Shown: positions 7,315 to 14,969 of the stretch, in pieces
Numbering within the stretch: the stretch's first letter is position 1
Layout: every line of letters begins with the position of its first letter
NCBI GenBank assembly: GCA_017481575.1
Contig: JAFUPA010000049.1
Location: 1 to 33,077 of the forward strand
Source of the DNA: Clostridia bacterium
GTDB lineage: Bacteria > Bacillota > Clostridia > Oscillospirales > Acutalibacteraceae
Direction: 5' to 3'
Length of the DNA: 33,077 bases
Translations under genes and position numbers: made by a program
Notes under the pieces: model-generated
Databases searched by the model: none
What the model was told of the DNA's origin: nothing
What the model saw: only the letters and a program-made list of their open reading frames with translations

Positions 7315-8532
7315 TTAGTCCGCATAAGAAATCTGTCTGCCGGAGAAAGCAGAAACAATACCTCTGCCGAGCTTGTGAATTGTCTTCTGGAAAAAGCCCT
7401 TAAAGTCAACATCGAGTGCAAGCTTGTAACCGTAATCGTCACCCGACTTACGGAGATTGTTGATATCCTCAAGCGTAAACATATCGTACCAATGCTCAAC
7501 ACGGGTTTCGTACTTTGATGTGTCATTCTCGTCAATCTCAAACATTCTGTAGCCATACTGTGAAGAGAAAGCATCTCCGTTGTATCTGCAGCTTACGGTG
7601 TTGCCGATTTCAATGCCCTTGTACTCAACACCGAATGCGTTTGTGTGATCGTGACCTGTGAAGATGCCGAGCACGTCGCCCTTTTCAACAAGTGCGTCAA
7701 ACTGACCGTCGTTGTAATAGCCACAACACGGAGTCTCTGTCAGCGTGCCGTGGTTAAGTCCGTTCGGGTCAAACATATAATACTCGTCCTCGTTATACAT
7801 ATGACTGTAAGAGAAAAGACGTTTTCTGTCTGTCTTTTTGAGCGCATCGTAAATCTCTGGAACAATAATATGCTGGAAAGCAATTGAATAAACAACCTCG
7901 CCGCCGTTTGCCGCTTTGAGTTCGTCCGACTTCGCCTTGTACCACTCAACCTGGTCAGCCTTTACATAGCCGTAATGTCCCTCGTTGTCGTAGTCGCCTG
8001 AATCAAACACCCAAACGTTGAACTTAACCTTTGAACCGTCCGAGGACAGAACGGGGATATTGTATGTACCGCAACCCGAAAGAACCTCGCCGTCATCAAT
8101 GGAAATGGAGCAGGAATATGTGTTGTAGTAAGCCATAAGCTCCTCACGTGACATTGCACCACGCTCGGAATCGTGGTTACCAAAGGTTACCGCTGTGGGG
8201 ATTTTTCTTTCCTCAAACACTGTCATAAGCTTGTCGATGTAGGATTTTGTTTCGTTTGCATCGTCACTGTTGAGAACATTGTCACCCGTAACCACAACAA
8301 GGTCGGGCTGTTCTCTGTCGCAAGCCTCGGCAATAAGCCATACAGACGCATCAACATTATCACTTTCAAGATGTGTGTCTGTTACGTGCATAATTTTGAA
8401 CTTGCCATCCGTGCCGAACTGCAACGCTTTTGTTGTCAAGCCGTCCTGTGAAGCAAAGCCCGTTACTGAAATACCCGCCATAATAATTACCACCATTAAA
8501 ATTGAAATAAAATTTTTAACAAATTTTCTCAT
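7315..8532 (-). CDS. Exported calcineurin-like metallophosphoesterase
   Basis: 405 residues. A signal peptide (MRKFVKNFISILMVVIIMAG, cleavage near GFA-SQ) precedes a complete metallophosphatase motif series: TDTHL (D52, H54), GDN (83-85), GNHDSERG (118-125), FQHI and GHDH. It resembles purple-acid-phosphatase/Icc-like secreted esterases that hydrolyse phosphomonoesters or diesters using two metals. The ATG at 8532 is used because AGGAGG lies 9 bases upstream; the upstream ATG at 8553 would place that RBS inside the gene. Divergent from an alkaline-phosphatase-superfamily gene, suggesting joint extracellular phosphoester use. The substrate is unknown. Confidence 0.88.
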   Translation of the reverse strand: MRKFVKNFISILMVVIIMAGISVTGFASQDGLTTKALQFGTDGKFKIMHVTDTHLESDNVDASVWLIAEACDREQPDLVVVTGDNVLNSDDANETKSYIDKLMTVFEERKIPTAVTFGNHDSERGAMSREELMAYYNTYSCSISIDDGEVLSGCGTYNIPVLSSDGSKVKFNVWVFDSGDYDNEGHYGYVKADQVEWYKAKSDELKAANGGEVVYSIAFQHIIVPEIYDALKKTDRKRLFSYSHMYNEDEYYMFDPNGLNHGTLTETPCCGYYNDGQFDALVEKGDVLGIFTGHDHTNAFGVEYKGIEIGNTVSCRYNGDAFSSQYGYRMFEIDENDTSKYETRVEHWYDMFTLEDINNLRKSGDDYGYKLALDVDFKGFFQKTIHKLGRGIVSAFSGRQISYAD

Positions 8533-8570
8533 TAAATATTGCCTCCTATTCATTGAAAAACCATATGTGG

Positions 8571-8634
8571 ATTATAACCCATTTACCTTAAAAAGTAAAT
8601 AAAGTCTTGAAGAATTTTCTGAAAGAGTTATAAT
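8571..8634. promoter_or_regulatory. Divergent promoters of the two phosphoesterase genes
   Basis: Minus: TTTACT (8594-8599), 17-bp spacer, TATAAT (8571-8576) for the metallophosphoesterase. Plus: TTGAAG (8607-8612), 16-bp spacer, TATAAT (8629-8634) for the alkaline-phosphatase-like gene. The imperfect inverted repeat TTTAC...GTAAA (8582-8599) covers the minus -35 and is a possible operator. Confidence 0.65.
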
Positions 8635-8663
8635 ATACTTAATTCAGCGAAAGGATGATTTTA

Positions 8664-9620
8664 ATGCTTTTATTTTTTCAAAAGGTTATCTGCGTTATTG
8701 CAACGTTCTTTATGATGATTTACGGTACATTTGCAGGAACAAACTGGGACGACAAGCGTAAGGATTACAAGGAAAATGTTGCTTCCGTCGGCTATTCCAA
8801 CACGCTTGAAACAGCAACTCCGCAGACAGAAATTTACAATATGATCAAAGACCACCTCACCTCTCCCCTTGCAGAGGGCAAAACAGAGAAAAAGGTGCTT
8901 GTTCTCGGCTACGACGGTTGCCGTGCAGACACACTTTCAATGCTCGACACAGAGGGTCAGGGCGGTATCAGCTACCTGCTCAAAACAGGCGCAACTGCTG
9001 AAATCGCATATTGCGGTGGTGTGAATTACCCCGCAATCAACACACAGGACACTTCAACTGCTCCCGGCTGGTGCTCAATCCTTACCGGACAGTGGGCAGA
9101 TGTTCACGGCATTACAGGCAACGGAATTGAAAAATCAAACGACACACTCACCCTGCTTACAACCGCAGTTGAGGACGGCGACATTGACTCCTCCGCTTTC
9201 TATGTTTCGTGGAACGGTCACTTCAACGGTGAGGATACAACCTACATTCAGGAAAAGGCTTATATCGAAGAAAAAGGTCTTGACGTCACATTCCTTGATG
9301 CAGAGGACGACAACGGAACAACAGTAAACACTGTTGCAGATTTGCAGGCAGCAGACTGCTCGGACTTCATATTCACAATCCTTGAGCACACTGACCACGC
9401 AGGACACGACACAGGTTTCTCGCTCAACAACCCCGATTACAGCAAGGCATTTGCCGATGCTGAAGCACAGGGCAGAGAAATTATCAACGCTGTTGAGTCA
9501 AGAGCAACCTATGCAACAGAGGATTGGCTTATTATTGTAACAAGCGACCACGGCGGCTATAACACAGGTCACGGCGCACTTACAATTCAGGAAAGAATGA
9601 CATTTATCATAGCAAGATAA
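8664..9620 (+). CDS. Alkaline phosphatase superfamily protein (type I phosphodiesterase/NPP-like)
   Basis: 318 residues with an N-terminal hydrophobic anchor or signal (MLLFFQKVICVIATFFMMIYG). VLVLGYDGCRAD carries the first metal ligand (D84). DTSTAPGWCSILTGQW (129-144) is the nucleophile loop, with T or S near residue 131-132. EHTDHAGHDTGF supplies D and H, SDHGG the D-H pair, and NTGHGA the last H, so the metal set appears complete. Such enzymes cleave phosphomonoesters, phosphodiesters or sulfates outside the cell. The ATG at 8664 has RBS AAAGGA at 8 bases; the ATG at 8655 is too close to it. The protein ends soon after the last metal motif, so the C-terminal part is compact for the superfamily. 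Confidence 0.85.
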   Translation: MLLFFQKVICVIATFFMMIYGTFAGTNWDDKRKDYKENVASVGYSNTLETATPQTEIYNMIKDHLTSPLAEGKTEKKVLVLGYDGCRADTLSMLDTEGQGGISYLLKTGATAEIAYCGGVNYPAINTQDTSTAPGWCSILTGQWADVHGITGNGIEKSNDTLTLLTTAVEDGDIDSSAFYVSWNGHFNGEDTTYIQEKAYIEEKGLDVTFLDAEDDNGTTVNTVADLQAADCSDFIFTILEHTDHAGHDTGFSLNNPDYSKAFADAEAQGREIINAVESRATYATEDWLIIVTSDHGGYNTGHGALTIQERMTFIIAR

Positions 9621-9627
9621 ATCAAAA

Positions 9628-9662
9628 AGCACTCACCGTAAAAAGTGAGTGCTTAATTTTTT
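9628..9662. terminator. Bidirectional terminator between convergent genes
   Basis: Perfect 10-bp stem AAGCACTCAC (9628-9637) / GTGAGTGCTT (9645-9654), followed by AATTTTTT. It serves the phosphatase gene. The T run touches the stop codon of the convergent propeller gene. Confidence 0.85.
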
Positions 9663-10518
9663 AAAAATCAACCTTATAATGTCTTACGAAAAGGCCGATT
9701 AACTTATTGTAATCGAGAACGTGCATTACCGCACCGTCTTCGGTCATTCCGAAGGTCATGCCTTCAGCTTCAACATTGTCACCGCCTACATCACGCTCGG
9801 CGGCAAGTGTCACCTTGCCCGTTGCAGGGTTTACACAAAGGATATTTTTGATTGTACCGTTATTTTCAACGTCCTCGGAAAGATAGAGCTTGTCCTCAAA
9901 GAATTCGCCGCCCTGAATGCGGTGGATTTTTTCTATACCGTTAAGGTCAATTTCACCCACAAGCTTCATCGAATCTGCCGTGTCGTATACATAAATTGTT
10001 TCAATATCCGTCCACTTTGAAGCATAGAGATAACCCGTGTTGGGGTCAACCGCACACCACGGCACGCCGTCGGAATAAATCTCGTTCGGCAGGTCGTAAA
10101 TCTCGCCCGTCGGCTCGAGAGTTTCACAGTCAAACACAACTATACAAGCGTAGCACTCGTCACCGCCCTCAACGGGAGCATAGATTTTGCCGTCGTAATA
10201 GCTGATACCGCCGATGTGGTTGTTGCCTCGGTCGGTACACTTATCGGGAAGCGGATTGACGTGGCTGTCAACCATAGTCATATCTTCAAAAGTAAACTTT
10301 GCAAGTGCTGTCAGGTCGAGTGCAGTAATCGAACCGCTTGTGTAGTAATACTCACCGTCAGTCGTGATGCCCTGACCCATGAGAAGTGCCTTTTCAAAAA
10401 CAAAGGTGTGGGTCGAAACCAAGTCCGCCGTTGCCGTATCGTGTGCGGCAGGAGTTGTGAGCATTGTGACAACCAGAAGCGGCAAAGTGATGATTGTCCA
10501 GATTTTTTGTAAAAACAT
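9661..10518 (-). CDS. Secreted beta-propeller-like protein of unknown function
   Basis: 285 residues beginning MFLQKIWTIITLPLLVVTMLTTPAAHD, a signal peptide or anchor. The rest shows repeated short beta segments typical of YVTN/SMP-30-like propellers (GISYYDGKIYAPVEGG, AVDPNTGYLYASKW, IYVYDTADSMKLVGEI, GGEFFEDKLYLSEDVENN, ILCVNPATGKV), spaced about 45-50 residues, with roughly five or six blades. No catalytic residues are recognised; a binding or lactonase-like role is possible. The ATG at 10518 has RBS TGGAGG at 8 bases; an ATG at 10569 has no RBS. Separate promoter from the upstream secreted protein. The two cysteine-containing loops are not CxxC-like. Confidence 0.65.
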   Translation of the reverse strand: MFLQKIWTIITLPLLVVTMLTTPAAHDTATADLVSTHTFVFEKALLMGQGITTDGEYYYTSGSITALDLTALAKFTFEDMTMVDSHVNPLPDKCTDRGNNHIGGISYYDGKIYAPVEGGDECYACIVVFDCETLEPTGEIYDLPNEIYSDGVPWCAVDPNTGYLYASKWTDIETIYVYDTADSMKLVGEIDLNGIEKIHRIQGGEFFEDKLYLSEDVENNGTIKNILCVNPATGKVTLAAERDVGGDNVEAEGMTFGMTEDGAVMHVLDYNKLIGLFVRHYKVDF

Positions 10519-10540
10519 AAAATCAACCTCCAATACCGGA

Positions 10541-10569
10541 ATTATACCACACATTTTATTCAACATCAA
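10541..10569 (-). promoter_or_regulatory. Promoter of the propeller gene
   Basis: TTGATG (10564-10569), 17-bp spacer, TATAAT (10541-10546). It sits 9 bp beyond the terminator hairpin of the preceding gene. Confidence 0.7.
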
Positions 10570-10577
10570 TTAAAACT

Positions 10578-10605
10578 GCCCGAAAAAGAAAGCTCTTCTT
10601 CGGGC
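10578..10605 (-). terminator. Terminator of the large secreted protein gene
   Basis: GCCCGAA (10578-10584) pairs with TTCGGGC (10599-10605), and a further AAG/CTT extends the stem across a G-T wobble. AGTTTTAATT follows on the minus strand. Confidence 0.75.
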
Positions 10606-10619
10606 AATATTTTTATAAC

Positions 10620-12068
10620 TTATTCAACCGTATATTCTATTGTACCGACTTCGTTCCAGATGTTGTTTGAGCGGACAAGCACAGTAACAACGTTCTCGCC
10701 GTCTTCATTCATCCACGCTTTGCCCGTGAATTCAAGGTCGCCGTTTTCAAGTGTGACTGCCTTTGACGAATAATACGTTGTCGTTGTGCCGTTAGCCATT
10801 CTGAAGCGCACACCCTGTGCGTCGGGACCTGTTACAACGGTTGTAACAACAGCGCCCTTATTGCCCGAGGTTGCAGACGGAGTTATTGAACGCACACCTG
10901 CATCAATTTCAATTTCAAGAAGCTCAACTGTAAAGCTGTATGTTGAAGTGTCCCAAGTGTAGACAGCACCGTCAAGATACTTTGCACGTGTACGGATTTC
11001 AACACCTGCGGACATATTGGAATAAATATCCCACACTTCATAAGTAACTGTTCTGTCAAGTGAGTTGACCTCGTTACCGTCTGCATCATAGCTCTTGATG
11101 GTTACATTTTGGTTGCTTCTGTCATAAGTTCTTGTGCCGCCGTCAGGCTCAATGAACTGAATCATTGCAGGTCTGCCGTTTGCGGTTACTGTAAATGTAT
11201 TGTGGGTGTCGAGGCTTTTTTCGTAGGAAATATCAGTTATGTTTGAACCGACAATTTCCTCAACCTCAACGCTGAAGGAACCTATGCTTTCGTTTTCCTC
11301 ATTCACAGCGGTATTATCGCAATGCACAAGATATGTCTCCCCTGCCTGTAAATCAACTGTAACATCGAAGTCAAGGTCACTTTCACCGCTTGCGGTTGTG
11401 AACGCTTCACTTGTGGCAACACAACCTGTATAGTCGCAGATTGTAATCTCGGGAACAGCACCGTCCGTAAGTTCGGAGGTAAAACGATACTTACCCGAGT
11501 GGTCGGGTATGAATTCAAAAACTTCCTTGTGTGAGACATGCGGTCTGTGTCCGGGTTTAATGGGCTGTAATTCTGTTGCTTCAACGGTAACAGTAACCGT
11601 TGAGGGAGTGAAACACTCTGCCAAACCTTTGAACGCTTCAAATGCTTCTTCGACCATGCTTGTAACGTCAGTAAGCTTGAGCACAAATTCTCTGCCCGGT
11701 TTAGCGTTCATATACAGAAACTCTTCCTCTTCGGTATCGAGCTGTGCCATTAGATTTTTAAGACTTACCGCACCACACATATAATACTTTTCATCGGTCG
11801 TCATAACGAAGCCCTCATCAAGTATTTTTTCAGGGGCTACCGCATTGTAGATTTTGGTTTCCACCGCAGATTTTGCACCGCCCGTAACCGTTATTTTATA
11901 ATTACCTGCCCTTGTCGGTTTGAAAGTGTAAACAAAACTCTCATCTGCATCAAACGAAATCTCCACACTTTCGCCCAACACAAGTTGATTACCCTCTGCA
12001 AAAACTGCCAAAGTTAAGGTCGAGAGTAATAAAACAATTGCCAAAAATACTGCTGTGATTTTTTTCAT
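10620..12068 (-). CDS. Large secreted beta-rich protein, Ig-like, unknown function
   Basis: 482 residues with a signal peptide (MKKITAVFLAIVLLLSTLTLAVFAEG). The first half holds two segments resembling bacterial pre-peptidase C-terminal/carbohydrate-binding sandwiches (VEISFDADESFVYTFKPTR, then VFEFIPDHSGKYRF). The second half holds Ig/fibronectin-like strands (TYEVWDIYSNMSAGVEIRTRAK, VRSITPSATSGNKGAVVTTVV, GVRFRMANGTTTTYYSSKAV). No enzyme motif or cell-wall sorting signal was seen. Start ATG at 12068 with GGAGGAG upstream; the ATG at 12083 would include the RBS. It is divergent from a small Xre regulator with two matching operators over its promoter, so it is probably under dedicated repression. 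Confidence 0.7.
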   Translation of the reverse strand: MKKITAVFLAIVLLLSTLTLAVFAEGNQLVLGESVEISFDADESFVYTFKPTRAGNYKITVTGGAKSAVETKIYNAVAPEKILDEGFVMTTDEKYYMCGAVSLKNLMAQLDTEEEEFLYMNAKPGREFVLKLTDVTSMVEEAFEAFKGLAECFTPSTVTVTVEATELQPIKPGHRPHVSHKEVFEFIPDHSGKYRFTSELTDGAVPEITICDYTGCVATSEAFTTASGESDLDFDVTVDLQAGETYLVHCDNTAVNEENESIGSFSVEVEEIVGSNITDISYEKSLDTHNTFTVTANGRPAMIQFIEPDGGTRTYDRSNQNVTIKSYDADGNEVNSLDRTVTYEVWDIYSNMSAGVEIRTRAKYLDGAVYTWDTSTYSFTVELLEIEIDAGVRSITPSATSGNKGAVVTTVVTGPDAQGVRFRMANGTTTTYYSSKAVTLENGDLEFTGKAWMNEDGENVVTVLVRSNNIWNEVGTIEYTVE

Positions 12069-12100
12069 AATAACTCCTCCCATATCTTTTAATTCTACGC

Positions 12101-12119
12101 TGACATCTAGTGAATGTCA
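12101..12119. promoter_or_regulatory. Operator 1 for the adjacent Xre regulator (predicted)
   Basis: TGACATCTAGTGAATGTCA, an inverted repeat TGACA-N9-TGTCA. It matches operator 2 read on the opposite strand at 16 of 19 positions. It lies downstream of the minus-strand -10, in the initial transcribed region of the secreted-protein gene. Confidence 0.65.
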
Positions 12120-12130
12120 TTTACAATTTG

Positions 12131-12159
12131 ATTATAGCATATAATTCAATTATTGACAA
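12131..12159 (-). promoter_or_regulatory. Promoter of the large secreted protein gene
   Basis: TTGTCA (12154-12159), exactly 17-bp spacer, TATAAT (12131-12136). The -35 box is the outer arm of operator 2, so repressor binding would block polymerase. For the divergent regulator gene, TATAAT also occurs on the plus strand at 12140-12145 without a good -35. Confidence 0.75.
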
Positions 12160-12172
12160 GCACTAAATGTCA
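12154..12172. promoter_or_regulatory. Operator 2 for the adjacent Xre regulator (predicted)
   Basis: TGACAAGCACTAAATGTCA, the same TGACA-N9-TGTCA layout as operator 1. It overlaps the -35 of the secreted-protein promoter and lies just upstream of the regulator's RBS, so it could also mediate autoregulation. Confidence 0.65.
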
Positions 12173-12185
12173 AAAGGAGAAAGAT

Positions 12186-12425
12186 ATGTTTATTAACAAA
12201 ACTTCTGACGGATTGAATAATGTCTGCGGCAAGAACATTGCAAATTTTCGTGCACAGCTCAAAATTTCACAGCGTGAGCTTGCGGAAAGGATGCAGCTTG
12301 TCGGAATTGATGTTGACAAGAATGCAATTCAACGAATTGAGTGTGGAAAACGCTTTGTGACAGACATTGAAATCATTGCCTTTGCAAAGGTGTTTGATAA
12401 AAAATTTGAGGATATTTTAAAGTAA
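12186..12425 (+). CDS. Small Xre-family HTH regulator
   Basis: 79 residues, one Cro/CI-type helix-turn-helix covering nearly the whole protein (IANFRAQLKISQRELAERMQ, then KNAIQRIECGKRFVTDIEI). The helix 2-3 region is longer than usual because of the insert VGIDVDK. It probably binds the twin 19-bp operators at 12101-12172 and represses both itself and the divergent secreted-protein gene; this is inferred from position and symmetry. ATG 12186 follows AAAAGGAG; an earlier in-frame start at 12153 would lie inside the operator and lacks an RBS. Ends in a strong bidirectional terminator. Confidence 0.85.
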   Translation: MFINKTSDGLNNVCGKNIANFRAQLKISQRELAERMQLVGIDVDKNAIQRIECGKRFVTDIEIIAFAKVFDKKFEDILK

Positions 12426-12458
12426 AAAGGAGATTCTTCTTCGTGAAGAATCTCCTTT
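12426..12458. terminator. Bidirectional terminator
   Basis: Perfect 14-bp stem AAAGGAGATTCTTC (12426-12439) / GAAGAATCTCCTTT (12445-12458) with loop TTCGT. It sits between the convergent Xre and TRAP permease genes and touches the regulator's stop codon. Confidence 0.9.
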
Positions 12459-12462
12459 ATCT

Positions 12463-14448
12463 TTAAGCAACAGCTTTTGGTTTATCCTTTGTCAGGAACT
12501 TCTGGATGACTACGAGTAATACTATCGCAACCACACCGATGATGTCTGTTGCAAGTCCCGGGATAATCATACAAAGTCCGCCTACAAGTGCAATGACTCT
12601 CTGCCACCACGGCATCGGCTTGAGGAGGTAGCCCTCCATACCTGCGGAAAGAATGTAGATACCGCAAAGTGCTGTGATAACAAGAAGCACTATTTCATAC
12701 CACGGCTTGTCGGAGCCTATGATAAGCATTTCGGGGCTGAAAGCGAAGATGTACGGAACGATGAATGCTGTAATTGCAAGTCGTGTTGCCGTAACACCCG
12801 TTTTGAGCGGATTAGACTTTGCAATCGCCGAGCCTGCGTAAGCCGCAAGTGCAACGGGCGGTGTGATGTCCGCAACAATACCGAAATAGAACACGAACAT
12901 ATGAGCCGCAAGAACGGGAATGCTCAGGCTTCTCATAAGGATAGGCGCAACCATTGACGCCATGATAACGTAGTTAGCAGTTGTGGGAACACCCATACCA
13001 AGCACGATACACATAATCATTGTGAGCAAGAGTGCAAAAATCGGGTGAAGTCCTGCCGCCGACTGAACAAGAGCCGAAAGAACGTTTGCAAGACCTGTCT
13101 GCTGAACCATAGCCGAGATACAGCCTGCAACTGCACAAGCAAGTGCAACGCCGATTGCGTTCTTTGTACCGTTTGCAAGTGAATGGAAATAGATTTTGAA
13201 ATCAAGCTCAAACTTCTTGTGAGCAATTGACTTTACGATACCCTCAATGAGCTTGACACCGATTGCGCAGAAGATTGCCAGAATAGCTGACTTTGCCGGT
13301 GAGAAGTGGTTCATTGCAACAACAAGTGCAACAACCGGAAGAAGAAGGTAACCCTTTGAAACGATAAGCTTGAAGAAGTTGGGGATTGCTTCCTTCGGAA
13401 GACCCTTAAGACCAAGCTTCTTTGCCTCAAAGTGAATCATCATAAAGATGCCTGTGAAGTAAAGAACAGCGGGAAGGATAGCGGAAATTGCTATCTGTGA
13501 ATACGGCATACCTGTGTATTCAGTCATAAGGAATGCCGCCGCACCCATAATCGGGGGCATAATCTGACCGCCTGTTGATGCCGCCGCTTCAACAGCCGCC
13601 GCAAACTCGGGCTTGTAGCCGCATCTTTTCATTGTGGGGATTGTAACCGAGCCGCTACCAACTGTGTTGGCAACTGATGAACCCGAATACATACCCTCCA
13701 TTGCACTGGAAATAACAGCAACCTTTGCAGGACCTCCTGTTGACTTACCTGCGATCGAGTTAGCAAGGTCAACAAAGAATGCACCGATACCCGACTGCTC
13801 GAGGAACGAAGCAAAAATGATGAACAGCACAATGAACGATGCACAGACATTAAGCGGAGTGCCTGCGATGCCCTCTGTTGTATAGAAGAGCTTATACATA
13901 ATCATTCGCAACGGGTGATTTGTGTCGTTAATGATAAACGCATAAGCAATGAATGCCGCCGAAACACATACAATCGGAAGACCTACAACTCGTCGGCAGG
14001 CTTCAAACAAAAGAAGCGTACCGATGATTGCAACAGCGATATCAAGCTCGTTGATTCTTGATGCTCGGTCAACGATTGCCTGGCAGTTGATTGCATAGTA
14101 GAAGAAGGAGCCTGCACCAAGCACCGCAAAGACATAATCATAAATCGGAACACGGTTAACTCTCTTCTTTTCCTTTTTGCTGACGGGGTAGATAATAAAC
14201 GCCATAAAGACGATTATACCTATAAACCACGACATTTTCTGTCTTTCCTCCATTGTACCTGTCCAACCGTCGAACATTACATAAAGGGAGAAAAGAACCA
14301 TTGCGATTTTAATAATCTTTTCAAAGATACCCTTAAAATGGCGAGTGTTTGACTCCTTGTCAAAGTCCGCCATCAACTGGTCAACGTCAATAACTTCGTC
14401 CTCATCAGCCGACATGGTGATGGGCTTTGTATTTACATCTGACATCAT
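12463..14448 (-). CDS. TRAP transporter permease, fused 4TM/12TM (TAXI type)
   Basis: 661 residues. A soluble acidic N-terminus (1-45) is followed by about four membrane segments (DctQ-like, IIKIAMVLFSLYVMFDGW onward) and then a 12-segment DctM-like domain with GTPLNVCASFIVLFIIF, SSAMEGMYSGSSVANTVGSGSVTIPTMKRCG and GQIMPPIMGAAAFLM. These glycine/serine-rich hairpins are typical of the substrate and sodium site. Fused permeases of this type pair with TAXI binding proteins and import small carboxylates or amino acids such as glutamate-like substrates with sodium. Overlaps the DUF1850 gene by 4 bp (ATGA). The exact substrate is unknown. Confidence 0.93.
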   Translation of the reverse strand: MMSDVNTKPITMSADEDEVIDVDQLMADFDKESNTRHFKGIFEKIIKIAMVLFSLYVMFDGWTGTMEERQKMSWFIGIIVFMAFIIYPVSKKEKKRVNRVPIYDYVFAVLGAGSFFYYAINCQAIVDRASRINELDIAVAIIGTLLLFEACRRVVGLPIVCVSAAFIAYAFIINDTNHPLRMIMYKLFYTTEGIAGTPLNVCASFIVLFIIFASFLEQSGIGAFFVDLANSIAGKSTGGPAKVAVISSAMEGMYSGSSVANTVGSGSVTIPTMKRCGYKPEFAAAVEAAASTGGQIMPPIMGAAAFLMTEYTGMPYSQIAISAILPAVLYFTGIFMMIHFEAKKLGLKGLPKEAIPNFFKLIVSKGYLLLPVVALVVAMNHFSPAKSAILAIFCAIGVKLIEGIVKSIAHKKFELDFKIYFHSLANGTKNAIGVALACAVAGCISAMVQQTGLANVLSALVQSAAGLHPIFALLLTMIMCIVLGMGVPTTANYVIMASMVAPILMRSLSIPVLAAHMFVFYFGIVADITPPVALAAYAGSAIAKSNPLKTGVTATRLAITAFIVPYIFAFSPEMLIIGSDKPWYEIVLLVITALCGIYILSAGMEGYLLKPMPWWQRVIALVGGLCMIIPGLATDIIGVVAIVLLVVIQKFLTKDKPKAVA

Positions 14449-14969
14449 TTCATTCCTTTCGTCAGAATTTCTAATCCCGTGACGATTTCAAAAACAACCC
14501 TTGCGTTTCTTCCGCACATATCACGCAGGCTGATTTCTTCGCCGCCGAGTGTGAGAATATGGTCGGATACTGTGCCGACAATATACCTCAACGGGTCATA
14601 GGTTATGTCATAACCCGTAATTATCATATTCCCCTCTTCGTCATAGCTGATTTTCTGGTCACCCTCAAGTGCGGTCTGAACGCCTGCACCAAAAGCACGG
14701 TAAAGAGTTGAATATGCACGGATTTCTCCGTTTTCAATTTTAAAGGTGTCCCTTACAACGGACTGGTTTACCGAATGAATAAACTCAACGGAAAACATCA
14801 TACCTTCCTCTGCCTTTTCGGTTATATGCGTCTTACCGGTATCAGAATCGTATAAAACCAAGTATTCCGCAGACAGAGCTTTGACAGAAACAGCAGCCGC
14901 TGTAATGATTAACATTAAAACGGCTGCTGCGATTAACTTTCTAAACTTAGACGAAAGCCTGTGGCTCAT
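14445..14969 (-). CDS. DUF1850 family protein of the TAXI-TRAP operon
   Basis: 174 residues. An N-terminal membrane anchor (KLIAAAVLMLIITAAAVSVKA, about 11-31) precedes an extracytoplasmic domain containing FSVEFIHSVNQSVVRDTFKIENGEI, the recognisable DUF1850 core, and a later TGYDITYDPLRYIVG. Its function is not established; it is repeatedly found beside TAXI-type TRAP genes. Here it lies between the binding protein and permease genes. It starts on the last base of the binding-protein stop (TAATG) and ends inside the permease start (ATGA), implying translational coupling and fixed stoichiometry. It may be an accessory subunit. Confidence 0.85.
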   Translation of the reverse strand: MSHRLSSKFRKLIAAAVLMLIITAAAVSVKALSAEYLVLYDSDTGKTHITEKAEEGMMFSVEFIHSVNQSVVRDTFKIENGEIRAYSTLYRAFGAGVQTALEGDQKISYDEEGNMIITGYDITYDPLRYIVGTVSDHILTLGGEEISLRDMCGRNARVVFEIVTGLEILTKGMK

